Source: Coriobacteriales bacterium (GTDB lineage: Bacteria > Actinomycetota > Coriobacteriia > Coriobacteriales > JAEZZM01). From it: a stretch of 16,464 bases of DNA. The notes below the pieces were generated by a model. The model did no database searches, was not told where the DNA came from, and saw only the letters and a list, made by a program, of their open reading frames with translations. Of this stretch, positions 1 through 6,393 are shown piece after piece. Both the position numbers and the translations under genes were made by a program. Numbering within the stretch: the stretch's first letter is position 1; each line of letters begins with the position of its first letter. The stretch is taken from the NCBI GenBank assembly GCA_029983705.1, contig JASBYZ010000028.1:1-16464 (forward strand), given 5' to 3'.

Positions 1-1285
1 TGATAATCCTATTAGCTTCAAATTTCTCTTCTATTCTGTGTGCTGCCCAGCCACTAATGCGAGCTATTGCAAACATAGGAGTAATCAGTTCATCAGGAAT
101 GCCCAGGTGCTTATATAAGAGGCCGGTATACATATCGATATTTGCGCAGATCTCTTTAGAGCTTTTAGTCTTTTTAGCAATAAGTTCTGGAGAAAACTTT
201 TCAATACGCTGAATTAAGTCAAAACGTTCTTGCTCTTTGTCGCTAAAGCTTGAAGCTATAGCCTGAGCTTCTTGTACAATAATTTTTGCACGAGGGTCTG
301 ATTTAGTATAGACAGCATGTCCCATACCATAAATAAGGCCCTGATTATCAAAGGCTTGCTTGTTAAGAATTTTTTCAAGATATGACTTTAGGCCATCATC
401 ACTTAAGTAATCTGCATGCTCCATAATATCGTCAAGCATTGCGCTTACCTTAATGTTAGCGCCACCATGCTTTGGGCCTTTTAGGGAACTGAGGGCACCT
501 GCATATGCTGCATAGGCGTCTGTGCCTGAAGAGGAGAGAACTCTACAGGTAAATGTTGAGTTATTGCCTCCACCATGCTCTGCATGGAGCATAAGTAAGG
601 TGTCTAAGAGCAGCGCTTCTTCTTTTGTATACTCGCCATCTTTTCTAAGCATGTATAAAATTGTTTCTGCTGCACTGAGTCCGTCTTTTGCAGGATTCCA
701 AATCATCTCTTTGTTGCGTGCAGAGTGTTCATAAGCATAGTAGGCAAGTGGTGCAATTCTTGGCAGGCGAGAAATTAATGAGCAGGCAACATCAATCTCG
801 TGTTCAAGAGATGGGATGTCTGCGTTTGCATCATATGCATAGAGGTTTAGGATTGAGCGTGCCATCATATTCATAGCGTTATCTGATGGAGCTGTGAGTA
901 CAAGCGAATGTACAAAACCTTCTGGAAGGTCACGCTGAGAATCTATAACCCGGTTAAATTCAGCTAGCTCATCTTTATTTGGAAGTGAGCCAAAGAGTAG
1001 TAAGAAAACAAGGTCTTCAAAGCCATAGCGGCCCTCTATTTTAATTCCTGCAATCATTTCTTTGAGGTCATAGCCTCTTATGGTAAGTCTACCTTCGTCA
1101 GGTATTTTTTCATCGTCAATAACTACATAGCCATGTACGTTTGAAATGGAGGTAAGTCCTGCTAAAACTCCAGTTCCATCTTCATTTCTTAAACCTCGTT
1201 TGATCTGGTATTTAGAGTAAATTTCTTTTGGTACAGCTTCGTGGTCTTTTGCTTTCGCATATAATTCATCGCTAAAGAAGGTCAT
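1..1285 (-). CDS. gltA: Citrate synthase, 3' end outside the window
   Basis: Condenses acetyl-CoA with oxaloacetate to citrate in the cytoplasm. The minus strand reads open from ATG (1283-1285) to the window edge, giving 428 residues with no stop. The family's active-site elements are all visible: HAEHGGGN (234-241) in the citrate-binding region, PKHGGAN with His273, GMGHAVY with His323, and NIDMYTG with Asp384. The last residues seen (ISGWAAHRIEEKFEANRII) match the stretch just before the usual C-terminus, so probably only about 15-30 residues are missing. AAGGGG stands 7 bases before the ATG and supports this start. The overall form (about 450 residues, with an N-terminal extension before the core) resembles the clostridial and lactic-acid-bacterial type more than the proteobacterial one. 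It could in principle accept propionyl-CoA (2-methylcitrate synthase), but no prp-type neighbours are visible. Confidence 0.95.
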   Translation of the reverse strand, partial: MTFFSDELYAKAKDHEAVPKEIYSKYQIKRGLRNEDGTGVLAGLTSISNVHGYVVIDDEKIPDEGRLTIRGYDLKEMIAGIKIEGRYGFEDLVFLLLFGSLPNKDELAEFNRVIDSQRDLPEGFVHSLVLTAPSDNAMNMMARSILNLYAYDANADIPSLEHEIDVACSLISRLPRIAPLAYYAYEHSARNKEMIWNPAKDGLSAAETILYMLRKDGEYTKEEALLLDTLLMLHAEHGGGNNSTFTCRVLSSSGTDAYAAYAGALSSLKGPKHGGANIKVSAMLDDIMEHADYLSDDGLKSYLEKILNKQAFDNQGLIYGMGHAVYTKSDPRAKIIVQEAQAIASSFSDKEQERFDLIQRIEKFSPELIAKKTKSSKEICANIDMYTGLLYKHLGIPDELITPMFAIARISGWAAHRIEEKFEANRII

Positions 1286-1323
1286 AGTTCACCCCTTGGA
1301 CGCATACTTGTTAATGCTTATAG

Positions 1324-1364
1324 ATTATAAGGGAATTATAATTAAAGTATTGTGAAATCTGTAA
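1324..1364 (-). promoter_or_regulatory. Candidate promoter of the citrate synthase gene
   Basis: Read on the minus strand, TATAAT occurs twice, at 1340-1335 and again at 1329-1324. Upstream of the first copy, with an 18-base spacer, is TTACAG (1364-1359), a poor -35 match. The site lies about 40-55 bases before the start codon. The -10 matches are perfect, but the region is AT-rich and the -35 is weak, so the exact start of transcription is uncertain. Confidence 0.4.
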
Positions 1365-1388
1365 TCGTGATAAAGTATTTTACTACAC

Positions 1389-1464
1389 GCCTTCGTAGCT
1401 CAGGGGATAGAGCACCGCTCTCCTAAAGCGGGTGTCGGCAGTTCGAATCTGCCCGGGGGCACCA
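1389..1464 (+). tRNA. tRNA-Arg (anticodon CCT)
   Basis: A full cloverleaf can be folded by eye. The acceptor strand GCCTTCG (1389-1395) pairs with CGGGGGC (1454-1460), including two G-U pairs. The anticodon stem CCGCT/AGCGG encloses loop CTCCTAA, with anticodon CCT at 1422-1424, which reads the AGG codon. The T arm is GGCAG-TTCGAAT-CTGCC. The discriminator is A1461 and the CCA tail is encoded (1462-1464). The region just upstream has TTGTGA (1350-1355) followed 17 bases later by AAGTAT, a weak possible promoter that would overlap the divergent citrate synthase promoter. Confidence 0.97.
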
Positions 1465-1476
1465 TCTTATGTATTG

Positions 1477-1507
1477 AGCCGTTGTTTAATAAGCAGCGGC
1501 TTTTTTG
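1477..1507 (+). terminator. Rho-independent terminator after tRNA-Arg
   Basis: The stem AGCCGTTG/CAGCGGCT (1477-1484 with 1494-1501, one G-U pair) has a 9-base loop and runs into TTTTTT. It lies 12 bases after the encoded CCA, so the tRNA is probably a single-gene transcript. Confidence 0.85.
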
Positions 1508-1893
1508 TCTTTAAAAATAAATTAAAATACGATAAAATAATAAGAAAAATAAATGAAAAGAATAGAATAAATAAAAAAATATATGAATAAAACAAATAAA
1601 TGTAACTAAGAAATATACTATTAAATGCATAAATAGTCATAAATATAGTAATAAAAAAATCTTACTAGATTTATTAAATTTCTTAGTGTATAAAGTAAAT
1701 ACTGATAGGAAGGAAATAGTTAGGTATAAAATTGATACTAATTAACTGGTAAAATATTCATATTTTGGGATTACTTTTTTATACGAATCTATTTCTTTCG
1801 TAAATCCTCACTTATAAAAATAAAGATTATATATGCAATAAAATATCCTTTATATTATATTGAAAAGATTAATTAAATTTAAGGAAAAATGCT
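1508..1893 (+). other. AT-rich intergenic stretch upstream of the surface protein gene
   Basis: About 385 bases with no credible ORF. Composition is extreme: long runs of A and T with very few G or C between 1508 and 1700, much lower in GC than either flank. Visible structures are a 10-bp perfect inverted repeat (ACTAAGAAAT at 1605-1614 and ATTTCTTAGT at 1678-1687) and, between its arms, a small hairpin (AAATCT/AGATTT, 1657-1672). In such sequence short inverted repeats can arise by chance. No convincing -35/-10 pair is seen, although many TATA-like boxes occur between 1800 and 1870. The ribosome binding site AAGGA (1881-1885) belongs to the next gene. Confidence 0.6.
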
Positions 1894-4059
1894 ATGAAGA
1901 AGAAATTTGATAAATTGATAGTGTCGGCCTCTACACTACTTCTCAGTTTAAGTATGATCTCGCCGGTCCTCTCTTTTGCAACTACACTTCCAGATTCAAC
2001 TCCTTCAGATAATCCAAGTAATGCAGTAGAAATTAATACAAATAATAAGCCTGTATCTCCAGAGGCTAGTAATACTGCTGACACAGAAGTAAATAATAAC
2101 AAGGAAGAAAAAACTTACATTGTAGGCGAAGGTAAGTACTTAAGCATACAAGACGCAATTAAAGATATAGATACTGAAGGCACCGTTGTAATTTCAAAAA
2201 ATGAAATGTGGATAAGTGAGCCTATAGTAATACCAAGAGGTAAAAAAATAACTATAAAAGATGACAATAAAGCTGTAGAGCTCCATCGTGCTAAAAAAAT
2301 TGAAAAAGCTTTGTTTGAAGTTGAAAAAGGCGCAGAGTTAACACTCGAGGCAACTAAAGATGACAATCTAACAATATATTCAGACGGTCATTTTGGTTTA
2401 AGGAAACCTATTAACTCTACGGGCAGTATCGTAAACAATAAAGGTGTCTTTAATTTAAAATCAGCAAGCATATACCCCGGATCATTTTGGAACAAAGCAG
2501 AATTTATGGGAGGTATCTATAACTATGATGGCTCAGTTTTTAATATGTCTGGCGGCCTCATTCTAAATATGACTGCTAAAAGCTGGTATGTTTCACCAGT
2601 TTTTGTGCGTGGTGGAGCTACTTTTAATATGAGTGGTGGACAAATTAAAAATAACTCTAATACATGGTCTAATTCATTGGATGACAATAAGATTTCTGGC
2701 GGTGGCGGTGTACTTCTATACAGCTGGAATGAATCGGACCCTATTGCTAAGTTTAATATGACTGGCGGAGAAATATCTTCAAACACTGCTATGAATGGTG
2801 GCGGTGTTTTTGTTAACAGCGAGGAAGTTTATTTGAAGAAAGGCTATATCGAGAAAAATAAAGCAGTGTTTCTTGAGAGTACACCTTACTTAGGTCATGG
2901 TGGTGGAGTTTATGTAGCTAATGGTGAATGCGACCTACTCACCAATGAGGGCAATGGTTTTACTTGTCGTGCATCTTATGTGGGGCTTGCGAAGATAGAA
3001 AATGCTGATATAACAAATAATATTGCTAAAGCCTCTGACGAATATGAAGGGACCTATGGTATGGGTGGAGGCTTATGGGTTTGCCCAACTGGTGCACTTA
3101 AACTTCATACCACAAATGGTATAGCACTCTTTAACAATAAGGCCATTGGGCCTAACAGTGCAGGTGATGACTTTGTTAATGTGCGGCTCAGTGCTGCAGT
3201 AAATAACGGTAAGGTTACTTTGCCTAATAGAATGCTTGGTGGTGGCAAAGTGGACTGGTATACGGATGGCACTCTCATCAACGGCGTTGTTGGTGCAGTA
3301 GATTCTAAGGCCCCAAGATATGTTAAAGCTGCAGTGTCTGAACCTTTAAACATTAAAAATTTTGGAGATATGATCGCAGCAAAAGCTGTAGTTTCTAATG
3401 CGGCCATTACGAGGTCTCAAAATGAAGCTAAATTATTCATTAGAGAAAATGAAGCAATACACGGCGGCGGCATTGGTGTTAATGGAATGCTTAAATTTAC
3501 TGACCCAAAAGACATTAACTGGACACTTAAAGTTAACAAAAAATGGGATGAAAGTGTTCCAAAAGACAGGCGCAGTGAAGTAGAAATATTTTTAAAGATT
3601 GATAACACAATTTTAGACTCCATAAAACTTAATGAGAAAAATGAGTGGAAAGGTGAATTTACAGAGCTCCCAGCACCTGAAAGCTTAATTGGTAAATATA
3701 TTACCGTTATAGAGGGTGAGCGCAGTAAAAAAGAAGATGGTAGTGAGGTAATCAAAGAAACTTCTCAGTGGAAGATTTCTTACGAGAATAACAAGTCAGA
3801 TAAATCTAATGAACTTAGCATCACTATCTCTAATGCGCCAGTTCCAAATAAGCCTCCAGTTGTGCTTCCATTAACACCCCCAGACAATCCACCTGCCAAG
3901 ACTCCTCCGTTAGAGAAGCTTATAAAAGAGCCAAGCTACTATTATGAGAGCGTTCCTCCAAAGACCGGTGATGTAGATAGTTCTCATGCAGTGCCTCTTG
4001 TAAGTTTAATAGGTGGTGTATTACTTATTGCTGTAAGTAAAAAAGTTAAGGCAGCATAA
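1894..4059 (+). CDS. Sortase-anchored cell-wall surface protein with beta-helix and Cna-B-like domain
   Basis: A secreted protein probably displayed on the cell wall, likely in adhesion. Residues 1-30 form a Sec signal peptide (MKKK, hydrophobic core, cleavage probably near SFA-TT). Residues 31-72 are a Ser/Asn-rich linker. From about 74 to 530 the sequence looks like a right-handed parallel beta-helix: YLSIQDAIKDI resembles a pectate-lyase-like entry, and FNMSGG or FNMTGG recurs at 216, 244 and 287, with several NNxA...GGG turns. About 540-650 (WTLKVNKKWDES onward) fits a Cna-B-type domain. A Pro-rich stalk (650-687) leads to PPKTG (688-692), a hydrophobic segment and the tail KKVKAA: a sortase signal with Pro instead of the usual first Leu. 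AAGGA 8 bases before the ATG supports the start. Codon use is heavy in AAT, AAA and ATA compared with the operon next door, which may mean acquisition by transfer. The ligand cannot be inferred from sequence. Confidence 0.88.
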   Translation: MKKKFDKLIVSASTLLLSLSMISPVLSFATTLPDSTPSDNPSNAVEINTNNKPVSPEASNTADTEVNNNKEEKTYIVGEGKYLSIQDAIKDIDTEGTVVISKNEMWISEPIVIPRGKKITIKDDNKAVELHRAKKIEKALFEVEKGAELTLEATKDDNLTIYSDGHFGLRKPINSTGSIVNNKGVFNLKSASIYPGSFWNKAEFMGGIYNYDGSVFNMSGGLILNMTAKSWYVSPVFVRGGATFNMSGGQIKNNSNTWSNSLDDNKISGGGGVLLYSWNESDPIAKFNMTGGEISSNTAMNGGGVFVNSEEVYLKKGYIEKNKAVFLESTPYLGHGGGVYVANGECDLLTNEGNGFTCRASYVGLAKIENADITNNIAKASDEYEGTYGMGGGLWVCPTGALKLHTTNGIALFNNKAIGPNSAGDDFVNVRLSAAVNNGKVTLPNRMLGGGKVDWYTDGTLINGVVGAVDSKAPRYVKAAVSEPLNIKNFGDMIAAKAVVSNAAITRSQNEAKLFIRENEAIHGGGIGVNGMLKFTDPKDINWTLKVNKKWDESVPKDRRSEVEIFLKIDNTILDSIKLNEKNEWKGEFTELPAPESLIGKYITVIEGERSKKEDGSEVIKETSQWKISYENNKSDKSNELSITISNAPVPNKPPVVLPLTPPDNPPAKTPPLEKLIKEPSYYYESVPPKTGDVDSSHAVPLVSLIGGVLLIAVSKKVKAA

Positions 4060-4110
4060 ATCAAACAAAAAAGCTGCTGGTAGTTATTTCAACTACCAGC
4101 AGCTCAAACT
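4060..4110. terminator. Shared hairpin terminator between convergent transcripts
   Basis: A perfect 14-bp stem (4072-4085 with 4091-4104) closes a 5-base loop. On the minus strand it is followed by TTTTTTGTTTGA, a good U-tract, so it should end the kinase operon efficiently. On the plus strand only a weak T run follows (ACTTTAAATTATTTT), so termination of the surface-protein transcript here is plausible but less certain. Confidence 0.85.
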
Positions 4111-4135
4111 TTAAATTATTTTGTGTTCTATGGTC

Positions 4136-4258
4136 TTATTTTTTCTTGTTTAACTCATCAATAAAGCCCTTGAGCACTGGGGCTAAAATTAAGAGCACAA
4201 TCAAAACAATCAGTATAATAAGGACCCATGAAGGTACTACAATTCCAAAAATTTCCAT
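4136..4258 (-). CDS. 40-residue single-span membrane microprotein at the operon end
   Basis: The minus strand holds ATG (4258-4256) to TAA (4138-4136), 40 residues. It starts MEIFGIVVPSW, continues with an uninterrupted hydrophobic helix of about 20 residues (positions 11-28: VLIILIVLIVLLILAPVL), and ends in a charged tail, KGFIDELNKKK. This fits a single transmembrane segment with a basic cytoplasmic tail. It starts 75 bases after the pknB stop and ends 32 bases before the strong hairpin that closes the operon, so it is most likely the last cistron. The ribosome site is modest (GGGACGGA, about 6-14 bases upstream). The family is not recognised. A role as a small partner of the PASTA kinase or cell-wall synthase is only inferred from position. 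The even hydrophobicity and clean stop argue against chance, but conservation has not been tested. Confidence 0.6.
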   Translation of the reverse strand: MEIFGIVVPSWVLIILIVLIVLLILAPVLKGFIDELNKKK

Positions 4259-4332
4259 TGCTATCCGTCCCAACTGTTAGTTACTAAAATATAGTCATAC
4301 TATACCCAAGCATATCTTTGCTTATATACGTC

Positions 4333-6369
4333 CTACTCGCCAGGGCTTACTCCAGGACTTAAGTGTTCTCCTAAGTCCCCAATAGGCTCTGAATTATTAT
4401 TGTTTGGCCTAGTTCCAGGACTTGTCTGACTTGTTGGACGTGACTCAGGGCGTATTGGTTCAACATCTACAGAAATCGTAACAGTCGTTCCGCTTGGAGC
4501 TTCGCTTCCAGCCTCAACTGATTGTCTGAGAACTTTTTTGCTGCCCTCTGATTTAAGCTGTTCAACAGATACCTTAAATCCTGCTGCAGAAAGTGTAGCC
4601 TCTGCATTAGACTGGATCATGCCAACTACATTAGGAACTCTTACATTGTTAGGTCCACTTGAAACCACAATGCTTACAGTCTTTCCTTTTACAAGCTTAT
4701 TACCATCACTTGGGTTTTGTGAAATTACCTTATTTTGAGCTACATCATTTGAGTTGGTTGTGCTTACCTCAACTGCAAAGCCAGCATCTTTTAAGGCTTT
4801 TTCTGCAGCCTCTTTTTCAAGTCCTACCACTTTAGGAACTTCTATGCTTTCTTCACCTAATGAAAGTGAATAGGTTACGGTATCACCTTCAACAACCTTT
4901 GTTCCTGCTACAGGCTTTTGAGAAGCTACCTTACCAGGTTCAATGCGTGGATCATACACAGCATCTCCAGCTGCAGGTACAAGCCCTAGATCTTTAATAA
5001 TTTTCTCAGCTTCGCTTGCAGTTTTATTAGTTAAGTCGGGCATCTGAAGTGCTTTTGCAGGTTCAGGACCACGCGATAAAACTATATTAATTTGTGAGCC
5101 TTCAGCCTTTTTAAGGTTTGCATCAGGATCTTGGTCTAAAACTCTTCCCGTCTCAACAGTATCTGAATACTCCTGAGAAACCTGTCCCAGCTTAAAGCCT
5201 GAATTTGTAATTGAGCTTACTGCTTCTTCTTGAGTTAAGTTAATCAGGTTAGGTACGTCTGCCTGTTTGCTATTTCCGCCTGTAAGTAAAATAACTAGAG
5301 CAATAATTACTATGGCAATAGCAGCAAGGGCACCTGCAATAATTGGCCAAATTGGCTTTTTCTTAACGGGCGCTGGTTCAAAGCTTGTTGAAAAAGCAGC
5401 TCCGCCCATACCAATATTGCTGTGCCTTCCTCCGTTTGGTCTATTAAGTTTTCTAGTAGGATCTCCCGGTCTTACCATCACCTTAGTTTGGTCTTTAGAT
5501 GCAGGCACTGCCTTCATGTTTGCGTCTGCAGAAATAAGGCCTGTAGGTCTACCAGCAATATAGTTATTAAGAACGCGTCTTAATTCATCAGCGCTGTGAA
5601 AACGATTCTTTGGATTTTTCTCCATACACTTTAAAAAGATGGCCTCAAATTCTGGATCTACCTTTGGATTTATTTGAGATGGAGGTACCGGGTCATCATT
5701 TACTTGCTTTAAGGCAACGGTAATGGCCTCATCGCCATCAAACGGTACCTGACCCGTAACTGCCTCATACATAACAATACCTAAAGAGTAGAGGTCAGAC
5801 TCAGGGCCTAGCTCTTTTCCTTGGGTTTGCTCTGGCGATACATAATGAGCAGTACCAAGCACAGAGTTAGTTTGTGTGAGGTGGGAGTTTTTAGCGCGGG
5901 CGATACCAAAGTCAGTCATGATAGCTGTACCATCAGGCTGAATCATAATATTTTGCGGTTTAACATCTCGGTGGATAATCTCATGTCTGTGAGCTGCACC
6001 TAGGGCTGCGCACACTTGAGCACCAATTTGGGCAGCCTTTCTTGGAGCAAGCGCGCCGTGAGAGCGGATACCCTTTTTAAGGTCGGTACCACGGATGAAC
6101 TCCATAACAATATAGTAAGTGTCTCCGTCTTGACCCCAGTCATAGACAGCCACAATGTAAGGTGAGGACAAACCCGCCGCAGCTTGGGCTTCTTGCCTAA
6201 AGCGCGCGGCAAACATAGGGTCTGAAGCGTATTGAGGAAGCATGACTTTAACCGCCACAGTTCTTCCCAACACTTTATCAACTCCGCGATATACTGACGC
6301 CATACCGCCTGAGCCAATTTTATCTTGGATTTGATAACGCCCTCCTAAGGCCTTACCTTCAATTGACAT
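4333..6369 (-). CDS. pknB: Membrane Ser/Thr protein kinase with four PASTA domains (PknB)
   Basis: A transmembrane kinase that in Actinobacteria and Firmicutes senses muropeptides or lipid II and phosphorylates cell-wall and division proteins. Kinase domain at about 11-272: Gly-rich loop GSGGMASV (19-26), VAVK with Lys41, helix-C Glu60, HRDVKPQN (133-140), DFG (153-155), GTAHYVSPEQ (172-181). A Pro/Gly-rich juxtamembrane linker runs to KKKPIW, followed by one membrane helix (about 340-363). Outside are four PASTA repeats (about 370-435, 441-506, 508-572, 576-638) and a Ser/Pro/Asn-rich tail (640-678). Every catalytic residue is intact. GGGAGAG 8 bases before the ATG confirms the start. The gap to the upstream RodA-PBP stop is 24 bases, so it is cotranscribed with the synthase it probably regulates. 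The length is in the usual range of PASTA kinases. Confidence 0.96.
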   Translation of the reverse strand: MSIEGKALGGRYQIQDKIGSGGMASVYRGVDKVLGRTVAVKVMLPQYASDPMFAARFRQEAQAAAGLSSPYIVAVYDWGQDGDTYYIVMEFIRGTDLKKGIRSHGALAPRKAAQIGAQVCAALGAAHRHEIIHRDVKPQNIMIQPDGTAIMTDFGIARAKNSHLTQTNSVLGTAHYVSPEQTQGKELGPESDLYSLGIVMYEAVTGQVPFDGDEAITVALKQVNDDPVPPSQINPKVDPEFEAIFLKCMEKNPKNRFHSADELRRVLNNYIAGRPTGLISADANMKAVPASKDQTKVMVRPGDPTRKLNRPNGGRHSNIGMGGAAFSTSFEPAPVKKKPIWPIIAGALAAIAIVIIALVILLTGGNSKQADVPNLINLTQEEAVSSITNSGFKLGQVSQEYSDTVETGRVLDQDPDANLKKAEGSQINIVLSRGPEPAKALQMPDLTNKTASEAEKIIKDLGLVPAAGDAVYDPRIEPGKVASQKPVAGTKVVEGDTVTYSLSLGEESIEVPKVVGLEKEAAEKALKDAGFAVEVSTTNSNDVAQNKVISQNPSDGNKLVKGKTVSIVVSSGPNNVRVPNVVGMIQSNAEATLSAAGFKVSVEQLKSEGSKKVLRQSVEAGSEAPSGTTVTISVDVEPIRPESRPTSQTSPGTRPNNNNSEPIGDLGEHLSPGVSPGE

Positions 6370-6393
6370 AATTGGTGCTCTCCCGTTTCTATA

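Noticed and set aside
522..876. Two plus-strand ORFs across the citrate synthase region
   Set aside because: They are shadows of the minus-strand citrate synthase, whose catalytic motifs span the same bases.
1440..1464. tRNA-Arg 3' end as an attachment site for an integrated element
   Set aside because: No second copy of the tRNA end and no integrase were found between 1465 and 4060.
2540..2775. FNMSGG repeats as a DNA-level repeat or CRISPR-like array
   Set aside because: The repetition is in the protein only; the DNA between copies differs in length and sequence and fits a beta-helix coil motif.
3100..3760. Long minus-strand ORFs inside the surface protein gene
   Set aside because: They oppose a well-supported gene with signal peptide, repeats and sorting signal, and show no protein-like motifs.
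4259..4332. Weak hairpin (AAGCA/TGCTT) between pknB and the microprotein gene as a terminator
   Set aside because: The stem is only 5 bp and no T run follows on the minus strand; the real terminator is the 14-bp hairpin further on.
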